64,000 nt of DNA, taken from assembly GCF_905404315.1 (NCBI RefSeq), contig NC_066267.1, forward strand, positions 2,990,501 to 3,054,500, written 5' to 3'. The notes under the pieces are model-generated. The model was not told the origin of the DNA. It saw only the letters and a program-made list of their open reading frames with translations, and did not search any database. This document shows positions 31,208 to 41,335 of the stretch, piece after piece. How positions within the stretch are numbered: position 1 is the first letter of the stretch; every line of letters starts with the position of its first letter. A program made the translations under genes and the position numbers. Source of the DNA: Leptidea sinapis (taxonomy: Eukaryota > Arthropoda > Insecta > Lepidoptera > Pieridae).

Positions 31208-31396
31208 ATGTCTGATCATCTGACGACCGCATCATCAGGAAATACCCAAGGAAACACTGCTAAGAAGACTATCCCTGTCGAAGCAGTGGCTAAAACTTTT
31301 ATAGATATATTTCTTGGCCAAAACAATAAAATTTTGCGATCAGCAAATATGAAGGAACTCAGGGAAATTTTTCACCGAGACACCACAGTCTACTAG
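31208..31396 (+). CDS. Small hypothetical protein, 62 residues
   Basis: ATG in the context AAAGATGTCTGATC opens a 62-codon frame with balanced composition, unlike the A+T-biased random frames around it. The protein is hydrophilic, starting MSDHLTTASSGNTQGNTAKK, with a likely amphipathic helix around PVEAVAKTFIDIFLGQNNKI (residues 23-42) and ending HRDTTVY before TAG. No signal peptide or membrane segment. No upstream promoter, downstream poly-A signal or neighbour gives context; a family A repeat starts 57 bp after the stop. It could be a small gene, a 5' exon running past the stop by chance, or debris of a retrogene. I do not recognise it. Confidence 0.25.
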   Translation: MSDHLTTASSGNTQGNTAKKTIPVEAVAKTFIDIFLGQNNKILRSANMKELREIFHRDTTVY

Positions 31397-31452
31397 TTGC
31401 CGCTATAAACATAATCTATACAGATCAATAGAGAACTCACACACCTTTTTGT

Positions 31453-31762
31453 ACCAGTGGGAGGCTCCTTTGCACAGGATGCTGGCTAGATTATGGGTAC
31501 CACAACGGCACCTATTTCTGCCGTGAAGCAGTAACGTGTAAGCATTACTGTGTTTCAGTCTGGAGGGCGCCGTTGCTAGTGAAATTCTGGGCAAATGAGA
31601 CTTAACAACTTATGTCTCAAGGTGACGAGCGCAGTGCCGCTCAGAATTTTTCGGGTCTTTCAAGAATCTTGAGTGGCACTGCATTGTAATGGCAGGGCGT
31701 ATCAATTACCATCAGCTGAACGTCCGGCTCATCTCGTCCCTTATTTTTACAAAAAAAAACAC
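31453..31762 (+). repeat. Family A, near full-length
   Basis: CCAGTGGGAGGCTCCTTTGC, ACAGGATGCTGGCTAGATTA, CGTGTAAGCATTACTGTG, GGCAGGGCGTATCAATTACC, CATCTCGTCCCTTATTTTTA and an A-run to 31762. One of the two best copies for defining the 5' end. Confidence 0.85.
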
Positions 31763-32307
31763 GTTTTGTCCCTTTGGTTGCGCATCCAATTTGGTGGCGC
31801 GACCAACACGCACGCGTCATGACTCTGGTGTCTGTATGGTGACTATGGTAGCTTCAGTGAATAATAGTGAATCCCTTAGTGTTCAAAATTATTGTCACAT
31901 TTGCAGTCATGTAAAATGAAAAGAAATCGTGCTTTTGAATCAATCATAAGTACTTTTGAATCTGTTTTGAAAACTAATAATTTATTTTATCGTATTATAA
32001 TCCGTCACACATTTATTACCCAGACAAAAAATATCGACATGTACCTATACCTACTAATTTAAAATTGAATACGAATTCTTTTTCTCACGTTCGCAAAAGT
32101 TTTACTTTAGGGTCGCGGCGTAAACATAATTAATTAAAATGAAAGGAACTGGAAACGGCGTTAAAAGTGAGGAAAAAATTGATTAATTATTCTCATGATT
32201 CGTTACTCTTTGTGTTCATTAAAAATGAATTCTAATTTTTAATTTTTGTCGTTTGCAACAAGTTCCTGAATATTCAAAATTTTAGGGACATTTCGTTTTA
32301 TGTTATA
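31763..32307. other. No gene seen
   Basis: Nothing assigned. Confidence 0.45.
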
Positions 32308-32662
32308 CTAGCTGACCCGGCAAACGTTGTTTTGCCATATAAAGTATAATTCACGCGATAGTTTTATAAGTAATAAAATATTGCCTATATCATAGCCTGT
32401 ACATCATTTTGTTCTATTGTCAATAGTTTTTGCAGCGCACGCAAAAATAGGTTTTCGATTTTACACCTTGTGTTATAAAATAGCAATTTTATTACGGATC
32501 CCTAATTTTGAAAAAAAAAACCATAGCCTATAGCCTTCCTCGATAAATGGACTACCCAACACTGAAAGAATCATTCAAATCGGACCAGTAGTACCAGAGA
32601 TTAGCGCGTTGAAACAAACAAACAAACAAACAAACACTGCAGCTTTATAATATTAGTATAGA
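32308..32662 (-). mobile_element. Short non-autonomous Helitron, complete
   Basis: Read on the minus strand it starts TCTATACTAATATTATAAAG and ends with a hairpin GGCAAA-ACAACG-TTTGCC followed by GGGTCAGCTAG. The 5' TC, 3' CTAG with an upstream stem, and insertion between A and T (bases 32307 and 32663) are the diagnostic features of Helitrons, which move by rolling-circle replication. It is 355 bp, has no coding capacity, and includes an (ACAA)n run near 32612-32636. Partial relatives: 36490-36580 and 51519-51556. Confidence 0.85.
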
Positions 32663-32879
32663 TTTATTTTGACAAATTAGGTCATTCATAATTTTAATAT
32701 GTAAATAGAAGTTTTCATCAAAGCTTGCCTTGTATTAAGGTATTGGCTAGTATTACAAAGGACTTAGGCCAAGTGTGATACCTAAAAAATTCCCTGTGCT
32801 TATCAAATCCTATGAACTATTATATCACATGACGGCTTATGTGTTGAACTTCAAATAAGCGGGTTGGTCTTAAGGAAAT

Positions 32880-33150
32880 AATTATTTAACACTTGCTGAT
32901 AGGGACGTCATTTTCATAAATATTTTCATGTCAGCCGCAAAGCAATGAAGTTGAGAATGGTGTAGGCATCTACGTATGTCGGTGAAAAATACTATGACAA
33001 AGGGAAAAGGACCTAAAATGGAACCTTGTAGGGTGCCGCTAGGGGTGGGAAGCCAACAAATATTATTGCAAGAAGTGATAAGACGAGCAATGTGTTCATC
33101 TGATGAAAAGTAAACAGCCTCTCCATTTATATTAAAATAGAATAAATAGA
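32880..33150 (-). pseudogene. Decayed reverse transcriptase palm fragment
   Basis: On the minus strand GTLQGSILGPFPFVIVFFTD (near 33045-32985) corresponds to the GVPQGSxLGPxLF motif of non-LTR reverse transcriptases. About 20 codons later FAADMKIF stands for F/YADDxKIF, with the first catalytic Asp changed to Ala. Upstream, SSDEHIARLITSCNNICWLP fits the segment before the motif. Neither family B nor D matches it closely, so it is a further, older lineage. Confidence 0.65.
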
Positions 33151-33195
33151 AAAATAAATAACTTTATCAGCAACCAAAAACTAACACGGCTGAAA

Positions 33196-33246
33196 ATCAG
33201 TATTGTGTTAGTGCAGAAGACACCAACACAACACTGGTTTTCAGCA
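33196..33246. repeat. Imperfect palindrome
   Basis: GCTGAAAATCAGT...TGTTAGTG and CACCAACACAACACTGG...TTTTCAGC are inverted copies over about 25 bp with two or three differences. Confidence 0.75.
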
Positions 33247-33465
33247 GCCCCTCGTGACTCTTGGAGAACACATTTGCTGTAGTCTTCCTATGGTAAGAAA
33301 TTTTGTGTCAGAGTTCTGTATATTGTATATTGCTGTGTTTGAGTACTTGTCAGGAAAGTTCAATCGTGGTCACTACTCTTATAAGGTGAACTAATGTTCG
33401 ATCTGTGATTGCGAGGATATATTATTTAAATAAAAATAAATATTTGTTTTATGAAAATTTTTAAA

Positions 33466-33745
33466 GAGAAGAGCAGGATATCAACTGATGTTAATTGATA
33501 CTTCATGCCCATTACATTGCAGTGCAGGATTCTTGAAAAACCCAAAAACTCTGAGCGGCACTACAACTGCGCTTGTCACCTTGAGACATAAGATGTTAAG
33601 TCTCATTGGCCCAGTAATTTCACTAGCCGTGGTGCCTATCAGACTGATACACACAATAATGTTTACATATTACTGATTCACGGCGAAATAGGCGCCATTG
33701 TGGTACCCATAGTCTAGCCGGTACCCACTATCATTCCCACTGGTA
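33466..33745 (-). repeat. Family A copy
   Basis: GAGAAGAGCAGGATATC, AGTGCAGGATTCTTGAAAAA, CTTGAGACATAAGATGTTAA, ACCCATAGTCTAGCCGG, ending CCCACTGGTA. Confidence 0.8.
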
Positions 33746-34184
33746 AAAAATAATAAAACTACAATTTTCTGTAAATGACGTTTTCAACCATACAGAATTT
33801 TGTTTGACATATGGATTTAGCAAGGAACGGGAAATATATTTATGAATTGCACAATATAACTACAAATTTGTAAACTGCAACTATGTTTTATATTTTAGCT
33901 CTTAAGGGATTGCTTACTGACGATCTTATCAAAATCCATCCTGAAAACAAGTTAATTAACTCCGATGAAAAACTAATAACAACGCCGCAAGCAGAAGCTT
34001 GTTCAACATAAATTTACACAACAAAGTATTATTCAAAGCGTAAGTTTAATTAGCTTTGTGTATGTTCTGCTAATTGGAAGAGCTACTAGTTATGTAAGCG
34101 TTAAGTTAAATACTAAAGGAGCTATTTGGTGTTACGTAAGATATAATATAAGCTAGTTAAAGAGTTTATGACGATACGTCACTC
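33746..34184. other. No gene seen
   Basis: Nothing assigned. Confidence 0.45.
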
Positions 34185-34258
34185 GAACGGTTAGTTTAAT
34201 TGGTTAGAGCACTGGCACTGAACGCCAGAGGTCGTGGCTTCGAGTCCCGCATCGTGCA
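34185..34258 (+). tRNA. tRNA-like head of repeat M, unit 1 (not functional)
   Basis: 74 nt fold approximately as a tRNA: a weak acceptor GAACGGT / ATCGTGC, D-arm-like TTGGTTAGAGCA, a perfect anticodon stem CTGGC / GCCAG around ACTGAAC (anticodon position TGA) and T arm TTCGAGTCCCGC. Base 33 is C instead of T and acceptor pairs are mismatched. A second unit follows at 34484 with the same 3' flank, so this is a repeat element, not a cellular tRNA gene. Confidence 0.55.
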
Positions 34259-34483
34259 TAAAATTTTGTTTTTAAAATTTTATTTGTGTATTAATCCTAG
34301 AAGTGAGGTCACTTTAAAACATTACAAATTGCTTAGATTTACAAGAGCGTCATCTCAAGTCAATTTCCTAATATGCAAATATTGGGGTTGAGCAGGTTAT
34401 CAATTGTAAAGTAGATCCTGTCACAGAAGCCACAACCTGAGAGTTGAACAAAGCATGCAAGATTTTATGACTATACGTCACTC
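34259..34483 (+). repeat. Body of repeat M between two tRNA-like heads
   Basis: TAAAATTTTGTTTTTAAAAT, TTAATCCTAGAAGTGAGGTC, TTGGGGTTGAGCAGGTTATC, CACAACCTGAGAGTTGAACA and CGTCACTC leading into the next head. The same body occurs at 6.0, 55.4-55.8 and, reversed, 62.5 kb. Confidence 0.7.
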
Positions 34484-34557
34484 TTACGGTTAACTCAATT
34501 GATTAGAGCAATGGCACGGAAGGCCAGAGGTCGTGGGTTCGAGACCCGCATCGTTCA
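34484..34557 (+). tRNA. tRNA-like head of repeat M, unit 2 (not functional)
   Basis: T arm TCGTGGGTTCGAGACCCGC is perfectly paired. The anticodon stem TGGC / GCCA surrounds ACGGAAG. The acceptor start is mutated (TTACGGT opposite ATCGTTC). Followed by the same CATAAAATTTTG as unit 1. Confidence 0.55.
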
Positions 34558-34599
34558 TAAAATTTTGTTTTTCAAATTTTATTTGTATAGTTAAAGATT

Positions 34600-35091
34600 A
34601 CTGCAAAACGTCTTATATTATTAAACGACTTCAAAATTCGATTCGGTCGACAATTCGATTGGTATTTAATATTTTTATGTCAAAAATGCAGATTCGATGC
34701 TTTTTTAAACAGGTTAAATGGAATCAAATTATGGTGGTGTAATCGGTGGAATCTGATTTATTTAATGTCGTTATTCTTATAAATAACAATGGGGTCCCCA
34801 TATTGAAGCGGTCAAAAATATACATACTTAAGCTAGACTTCTGACCTGCGCATCTTTATGTTTTCGTATTTTTCTGATTTTAAGACCTGTGTTTGTATTT
34901 AGTTTTATATATACCAATAAAATGACCGAATTCAATGCTGCTGTTAAAAAAAAGTTTGTCATTCATTAAAAACAATCCCGTGAGGCGACTTAAGTGCTGA
35001 AGTTAGACTGAATGAAGCAAGTCTCAACTGATATCGACTGTCTCTGATTTAAGTAAAAGTCAAACGCGATTAAGAGATAATAATCACCTTA
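34600..35091. other. No gene seen
   Basis: Nothing assigned. Confidence 0.45.
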
Positions 35092-35130
35092 GATCATTTA
35101 TACGTGTAGATAGACTATCTCAGCTCCAAA
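35092..35130. repeat. MITE H terminal fragment
   Basis: TTAGATCATTTATACGTGTA and GATAGACTATCTC match the left end of the H copy at 62202. Confidence 0.55.
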
Positions 35131-35183
35131 ACTATTGTTTAATTTTACAAAAATTAATAAAAACTATGCTAATAGAAAATTTC

Positions 35184-35568
35184 AATTCAAATTGAAATAT
35201 TTTTATTCAAAATGGGATATAAAATCACTTATTGAATTCCAAAAACTACCACCCATTCCAAAAACATGCCTTCGACTTGCGCAACAAACTCAGCGGGCTT
35301 TTTTTTTTCAGAAAATGGTTACATAGTTACAAAGCAATATCGTACAATTACACTTTTTATGTGATAGCCTGAGGGCGGTCGCTCCATTTCCAATCAGTGT
35401 TATCATCATAAGAAACTCATTTTTGTTTACCTTTACCACACAAATGTCTTTTAACAATTCTTTTGAATATCGTAATACTTTTGTTTTGAACATTTTCTGG
35501 GATCTTGTTGCAAAAGCATAATTATACATTGCCCTACAAAAGAGTAACTTATTCGACTTAGCCAAGTA
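35184..35568 (-). pseudogene. Non-LTR element E, C-terminus and 3' end
   Basis: Collinear with 6228-6602: TTCAAATTGAAATATTTTTA, AACTCAGCGGGCTT, AGCCTGAGGGCGGTCG, TCTTTTAACAATTCTTTTGA, TTCTGGGATCTTGTTGCAAA. A frame reading KMFKTKVLRYSKELLKDICV and VNKNEFL is the shifted equivalent of ENVQ...LKELLKNVCV in the copy at 6935. Confidence 0.75.
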
Positions 35569-36231
35569 GTAGGCATTATAAGTTTATATCTGTTCCTGGT
35601 ATTAACATTATAGTTCTGACAGTTTCAGTTAAAGTATATATCATATAATTAATTTCGTAAGTTAATTTATAAGTAGTGATTGTCTGAAAATAGAAAAAAC
35701 TATTAATGTAATTTACTAATTACTAATTGCACATACTGTGTATTTATCGGTTTTTCTCAAATTTTTGAAATATCGTCGTTTCTTGCAACTCGAGCCACAC
35801 AACTAATGGATCCGTTGTGACCTCTCAGTGTGAAGGGGCCGTGTTCAACCTGTTCACTTCTGTAAAGTTCTCGAGTCCGGTTTGAAATGCAATCATAATT
35901 TGAAATTGTGAATGAAATTATTTATCGAAGGAACCCTTAAACTGAATACTTCTCGCGTAAGCATCCTTGTTGAAAACACTATTCAGGATTGTAGAAATTT
36001 ATGTTGGTTACTTGAAATTTTAATGCCATGATATTAAAATAAATAGTTTCGTTTTTATTTGCAGAGTACTTAATAAAACTAAAGCTAGATACAATTTATA
36101 TTACTGATAATGTCGATATATATTTATTATTGCCAACTAAGATGGTATTGCTTGCGGCGGCGTTGAGTATCGGGTCTTCTCCTTCCCTCAAATATGTGCA
36201 ACGGGAACGATAGCTGGTACATGCATAATTT
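35569..36231. other. No gene seen
   Basis: Only a shared phrase at 36150-36215 (GGCGGCGTTGAG, TCAAATATGTGCA), also at 43705-43765, just upstream of repeat L in both places. Confidence 0.45.
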
Positions 36232-36330
36232 TCGACCTGTAATAATTACTAATTGTGATAGTAATCACGACCATCATGTTTACGAAGCATCCTTACACAA
36301 ACAATGAAAACAAAATCTGAAGGTCGATAT
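36232..36330. repeat. Small repeat L, copy 2
   Basis: ATTACTAATTGTGATAGTAA, TCACGACCATCATGTTTACG, AAGCATCCTTACACAAACAA; the right end is diverged. Confidence 0.6.
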
Positions 36331-36384
36331 ACATACTTACTTTATATTTCATCACTTTATGAATACATTTGATATTTTAAACGT

Positions 36385-36445
36385 GTTGTTACTTTGAATA
36401 TGAATCGTTTATTGGCACATTACAAAGTAATTTGATATATTATGT
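36385..36445 (+). repeat. Repeat K fragment
   Basis: TGAATATGAATCGTTTATTG, CACATTACAAAGTAATTTG; only the 5' part is present. Confidence 0.45.
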
Positions 36446-36489
36446 GAGATTCCGTGAGTATTCACGAGCTGTAAATAAAATATGTATAA

Positions 36490-36580
36490 CTAGCTGTTAT
36501 CCGTAACTTGCCGTACCCGCCCTGCTTTACTACCCCCTACAACCTCATAAACTTTATCACTTTATAATATTAAAATAGAT
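36490..36580 (-). mobile_element. Helitron end-to-end deletion derivative
   Basis: CTAGCTG at 36490 and TTTATAATATTAAAATAGA at 36562-36580 are the two Helitron termini (compare 32308-32662) with only ~60 bp between them. The terminal hairpin is eroded. Confidence 0.5.
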
Positions 36581-36788
36581 ATACAAATGATTTGAGTTTT
36601 CTTTAGTGTTAATTCCGCCCATATTTGTCTTTTAACAATTCGACACGTGTTTCGCCTCTACACGAGGCATCCTCAGGACGTGTTGTCTCGCAAAAATCTC
36701 TTTGCAGTCTCGTGCCAGATTTAAATATTTTATTTAAATATTGGCGGAATTAACACTAAAGAAAACTCAAATAATTTGTATAATTATG
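36580..36788. mobile_element. MITE G, copy 2, long inverted ends
   Basis: About 45 bp at each end are inverted copies (TTTGAGTTTTCTTTAGTGTT at the left, AACACTAAAGAAAACTCAAA at the right) around the core CACGTGTTTCGCCTCTACAC and GAGGCATCCTCAGGACGTG. No coding capacity. Confidence 0.8.
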
Positions 36789-37172
36789 GATTTCGTAACG
36801 CCGACATCAATAAATTAAAATAGATGTCGATTCATAAGCGCTTATTTTAAGCCTAATCGTATAAGTTTATTAGACTTAGATGTTTTTCATGATATCAGTG
36901 TCAAACTTATCTTCAATCACGCAATGAATATTACGAATATATTTGTTTTCTCTTTGCAAACCTCTAAACATAAATGCTTCCATTTAATAACAAACAAGAA
37001 TTACGTTGGGTAATACTAGACTTTTTGACTAATTTTTTTAATTGACTGTTATATATTCACTTCGTTCTCCACCTGTGTGTCCTTTTTCTAAAGATATTGT
37101 TGAGTTATCAAGTTTAATTTAATATACTATCACACTCGACTCAATATGAAATTTGAAAAAAAATGATTTTAT
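36789..37172. other. No gene seen
   Basis: Nothing assigned. Confidence 0.5.
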
Positions 37173-37340
37173 ATTTTAATAAAATACTTTTAAATGTTTA
37201 AAACGCGTATAATTGTAACTGCATTACATGAGATTTATTCGAAAAGGTAACATTTTTATTATTATTTTAGCTAACCTGAAGTTTCAAGACCTTTCCAGAT
37301 CTCGTTTTCAGGGGGACTCCTTTAAAAGTGTTTTATTTAA
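37173..37340. repeat. MITE-like repeat R, copy 3
   Basis: Reverse orientation: TTTTAATAAAATACTTTT at the left, GTTTCAAGACCTTTCCAGAT and CTCGTTTTCAGGGGGACTCC, then AAAAGTGTTTTATTTAA at the right. Confidence 0.7.
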
Positions 37341-37351
37341 CTTAGCTTATA

Positions 37352-38503
37352 CGTAGGTCACACTAAAAGTTTTGCATAACTTACAAAAATAACGTGTTAT
37401 AACCAAAATATTATGTTTATTGCTTTTCAAAATACTCTCCTTTACATTTTAAATATTTTCTCACGCGATCAAACCATTTTTTACAACAGGAAGACCACAG
37501 ATCTGAAGGCATGTTTTCTACGTGCTGATTGAACGCTATCACTGCCTCTTCGGAATTGGTAAAAGTGAAACTTCTCATCAAATCTTTGATTTTGAGGAAA
37601 ATACAAAAATCACAAGGTGCTAGGTCGGGGCTATTGCAGAATGGGTGACGAGTTGTACTTTTTCGGAATCTCAAAATGACTTAGTTTTGTTGGCCGTGTG
37701 TGAAGAAGCGTTGTCATGATATAGGAGAACGCGGCTTTTTGGTCGCCTTTCGCGAACTTTTTTCAAACCCTGGGAAAACAAATGGTACAATACCACTCGG
37801 CATTAACAATCTTTTGATCTTCAAGTGGAATTGTGCAGAAAGCACCTGTAGCTGAGAAATAAAAAAAATTCAATCATTTCTTTACCAACGTTTCTCGCCT
37901 ACCACACTTTTGTTGGCCTGTTCTCATTTTCAAACATCCACTCATTGCTGTTTTGTCGGGTCCAAAATAATAAATCCACGTTTCGTTTCCTGTCACAATG
38001 TCATAAACAGCATTAGAGTGTCCGTGGTCTTACATCATATACATCTGTGAGCACCTATCTGTAACGAACTGTCTCATAGGTAATTCGCAGGTTTCCCTTA
38101 ATTAGCCGCTCAACAGTAGCCACATTATTTTCGTTGACGGCAGTTGAAGGCCGCCCTTCACGAAATTCGTCATGTGAAGAAACCCGAACTCTCTCAAATT
38201 CAGGAAACCATCGCCTCACGGTGCTCAAGCAAGGTGCTTCTCTCACAAAAGCATTTTGAAGACGTGTGGCACAGTTTTGCAGAGAATAGAGAACTTTTAA
38301 AATCATAAAAAATCATCGCTCTAAAATCTTTTCGACTTAATTCCATTCTCGTTGCGTACGTAGGACTTTGATGAAGAAAACAATTGACATATGATCTCCC
38401 GTCAATTGTTTTTTTATAACTAAGAAAGTTTCAAAAAATATTGCATTTGAAATTCAAATAGTTCCGATTAGCTAAAAGTGCAAAACATTTAGTTTGCCCC
38501 ATG
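37352..38503 (-). mobile_element. Mariner transposon, dead copy with both ends
   Basis: Inverted ends CGTAGGTCACACTAAAAGTT (from 37352) and, reverse complemented, CATGGGGCAAACTAAATGTT (from 38503) agree at most of ~27 positions, both continuing TTTGCA. Each is flanked by TA (37350-37351 and 38504-38505), the Tc1/mariner target. At 1152 bp it is slightly shorter than typical mariners. Inserted about ten bases from repeat R. Confidence 0.85.
37417..38346 (-). pseudogene. Mariner transposase pseudogene
   Basis: The start ATG is at 38346 and reads MELSRKDFRAMIFYDFK, a typical mariner N-terminus. A frameshift leads to RLQNAF, APCLSTVRRWFPEFERVRVS and EGRPSTAVNENNVATVERLI, the helix-turn-helix DNA-binding region. 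The catalytic core is recognisable: VTGNETWIYYF (about 38015-37980) where the family has TGDETW, so the first Asp is Asn here; YHDNASSHTANKT (about 37720) with the second Asp; and SPDLAPCDF (about 37625) with the third, as in a D,D34D transposase. The C-terminus FDRVRKYLKCKGEYFEKQ is intact. Frameshifts and the missing Asp mean no activity. Confidence 0.85.
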
Positions 38504-38505
38504 TA

Positions 38506-39094
38506 TGATTAGTAGCAGTGTTATATTAATTTTGATAGCAAGCCCCTAACTTAGTGATTTTAAAAACTTAATTTGATAGCAATCCCCTTTAGCTCCTACT
38601 ATTATATCAGTTACCAATTAAAATTTGTTCCAAAATGACGAATATGGCAAATAAATCGAAATTCATGTCTAAATAATATTATTAAAGAATGTATTCGACT
38701 CTAAGGATATAGTTTAATATTTTCACGATTAATACCAATTTTTTTATTAATATCAGTCAGATGATAATCGGAAACATTTTCATATTAAACTGTGAATTAA
38801 TATTTTAGAAGTCCGGATGTGAAGCGGATATCAAATAATTATGCAAATGCTCGATTGTAAACGAGATAATCCCAAATTAGCTTCATGCTTGAATGTATTT
38901 TAATAAAGCTATTACGCTTAAATATTATACGAATCGTAGAAAACAAACATTTATTGAATGTAGCGACAGCAGATAATTTTGAATAATGGTTTGAAAATGT
39001 TTTTGGTTTGTCCCTAATATTTTTATCAACTTGGCTATAAGTGGGAAACGACATCTAGTCTGCCCAAAAGTCAAGTAACACTTCAACATTTTAA
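38506..39094. other. No gene seen
   Basis: Nothing assigned. Confidence 0.5.
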
Positions 39095-39441
39095 CATTAG
39101 ATTAAGGATTGATCTCCGCTGCGCTCCAACTAGATACCAACCAAAGTAGGAAAACTCGAGCCTGTTAAAGTTTATACAAGATATAAGAAAGACACACAAA
39201 ATATCATCAGTAAGTATTTTGAATTTTACTAATTTCTATGTAAAATTACACGAAACGTATAAAAGTTATAAAATTTGAAAAATGAGATGTTTCGTTGAGT
39301 GTCATGATGCCACGCACACAAGCATCGTTACAAATAGTCAATACAAAATGCAATATAAAGTCACCTTAATTAAAAATATATTGTTCTTAGGTGGTGTGTT
39401 ATCTAGTTGGAGCACAGCTCAGACCAATCCTTTATCTAAGG
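39095..39441 (+). mobile_element. DNA transposon remnant Q2
   Basis: Ends TTAGATTAAGGATTGATCTC and GACCAATCCTTTATCTAAGG are inverted copies, the same ends as 11759-12299, with a shared right half (GAGTGTCATGATGCCACG, AAGCATCGTTACAAATAG, TGTTCTTAGG). ATCATCAGTAAGTATTTTG near 39206-39224 corresponds to the donor-like site of Q1. The THAP start is missing. Confidence 0.7.
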
Positions 39442-40544
39442 TTATAAAGCTTTATACATAAAGCTTTATGCTTTATTTTATTTCAAGCTTTTTTATTTTA
39501 CTAATTTATGAAAATTGATTGCAAATGTACAAACTTAATCATCACGAACAACTTAACAACTTGCAGATTTTTGGAGAACTTTAAACACAAGCCAAAACTT
39601 CAAAACGTATTACATTGTTTTATATAAAAAAAAATTGTGAAAGTTTAAAAATATAAACATTTTACTGATGCCTCTCATTACATTCTTCATAATGTTGTAT
39701 GTACCTAGGCACATTAGCGAATTGAAACTATGATAATCTTATTGTAATCCCTAGAAACAAATAAAACAAAAATTGTCTGAAGCAAACCTCTGTCTACGCG
39801 TCTATTAGGAACAGTTTTCGTTCAGTTGTGGTTAGACCGTGCTTTGAATACAATGCCACGCAATGGCAATGTGGTGAGTGAAAACTGTCCAAATAACCAA
39901 TAAGCATATTATTCAAACTTAATTGTATCGTATTTAAACTAAGCGTCCGTTTAAATATAAAAAAAATTGTAACTTATTTGACTTTTTGATCACAACTGCT
40001 AAAACAATATGTTCTTGATTGTGTTTCGTGTGCGTCCGAGATTCTAATGTACGTATACAATAGACTTTGAACATTACTGCCACGAAATAAGGTGTTAATT
40101 TGAATAAATGCTTTAATCTTATCTGCATAAGTTAATGGATACGTATATACAACGCCTCTCGGACATTTTTGATAACCTTCTAATAGTTGATTGGAAGACT
40201 AGTTGCTTATAAAACGTCAATGGTTGTGAAGTATAAATTTTCAAATGGATGATAGTTTTTGACGCTCAATAACTTAATCAATGTCATATTTTGAATGTAG
40301 ATATTTGAATTTGAATATAAAACCAACCCATTGCTCGCAACCCTCTCATCATTCTTTGGCTTCAAACTAAATTAAATTTTGCACAGCCTTGCACGTGACC
40401 AGATAAACGTGACTGTATCACTAAATTATTTCTCTGCGATGAAGCTTTCACTCTATTTCGCCTGCGTATGTAATACGTGATATCATAGGTACTTTACGTT
40501 CTATTCCCAAAATTCAAATATAATTAAAATACAACGATTTTTAA
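39442..40544. other. No gene seen
   Basis: Nothing assigned. AAGCTTTATAC / AAGCTTTATGC repeats around 39445-39475 are short and local. Confidence 0.45.
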
Positions 40545-40620
40545 CCGACTTCAAAAGTAGGAGGTTTTCAATTCGGTATTTTTTATTTATGTTCACCGAT
40601 TACGCTAAGATTGATACGGA
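40545..40620 (+). repeat. Repeat P fragment
   Basis: TTAACCGACTTCAAAAGTAG, GAGGTTTTCAATTCGGTATT; compare 44190-44345. Confidence 0.65.
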
Positions 40621-40644
40621 TTGTTTGCTATTTGGTCCCATAAG

Positions 40645-40860
40645 AATAGTCAGTATCAAGTAGGTAGTACTTTATTAATATTAAAAGGCATTTATTCTCT
40701 CAAAAATTGATTCCTTTAGAATTCTTTTTCATGTCATTTCTAATGTACTAGATACTACCGCTTCGGAAACAAATGGCGCTCTGAGAGAGAATAAGCGGCG
40801 CAAGAAACTCTCCCAGCATTCTTTTTTGCGCCCTTTTTATTAAAATAAAGGCATATGAGG
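40645..40860 (-). repeat. Repeat F, copy 1 (3' end of a retroelement)
   Basis: AAAATTGATTCCTTTAGAAT, TAGATACTACCGCTTCGGAA, GAATAAGCGGCGCAAGAAAC and CTCCCAGCATTCTTTTTTGC. Plus-sense copy at 42517. Confidence 0.6.
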
Positions 40861-40906
40861 TGTATTAAGTTAAAAGTTTTTTAAGTTATCCTTTACATTT
40901 CAGTTT

Positions 40907-40954
40907 ATTAAGTAGGTTAGTTAAATATAACTATATTTAACAAACCTACTTAAT
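40907..40954. repeat. 48-bp palindrome with 2-nt loop
   Basis: Arms 40907-40929 and 40932-40954 (ATTAAGTAGGTTAGTTAAAT, one mismatch) around AC. Confidence 0.85.
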
Positions 40955-41119
40955 TTTTTTTTAATATAAATTCAATATTAAATTCCTTTACTCCAATACT
41001 ACCTGGGCTAGAAAGGAGAGCAAAGTTCCGTATTGTCAATATTCACACATTCAATTCTTCAAGTATGCATGTTTCCCTACATTAATCTCTATAACAATAT
41101 TGAATACTTTAGTTTTGCA

Positions 41120-41180
41120 AGATGTGATCACTTCCCTTTAGATAATCCGCGCACTCGTTTATCCGTCTCTTCTAGAAAAA
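41120..41180 (+). repeat. Family B extreme 3' end
   Basis: GATGTGATCACTTCCCTTTA, CGCACTCGTTTATCCGTCTC, then an A-run. Confidence 0.5.
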
Positions 41181-41287
41181 ATAGCAATAAGGATGAGATG
41201 TAAATTACATCTAAACGAGCGATGAGCGGAAAGTTTGTACGAAAATGAATGTACACATAAAAATATGGTAGTTGGAGACTTTCTTGA

Positions 41288-41335
41288 GGTGTATCCACAG
41301 CGGCGCCTTTTTGCCATCAAGCAGTAACGTGCAAT
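41288..41335 (+). repeat. Family A fragment at the satellite edge
   Basis: ATCCACAGCGGCGCCTTTTT and ATCAAGCAGTAACGTGCAA are internal family A sequence that stops where the pentamer array begins. Confidence 0.65.

Noticed and set aside
34185..34557. Functional tRNA genes (anticodon position TGA in the first)
   Set aside because: C at position 33, broken acceptor stems, no long variable arm as serine tRNA would need, and repeated flanks show these are repeat heads.
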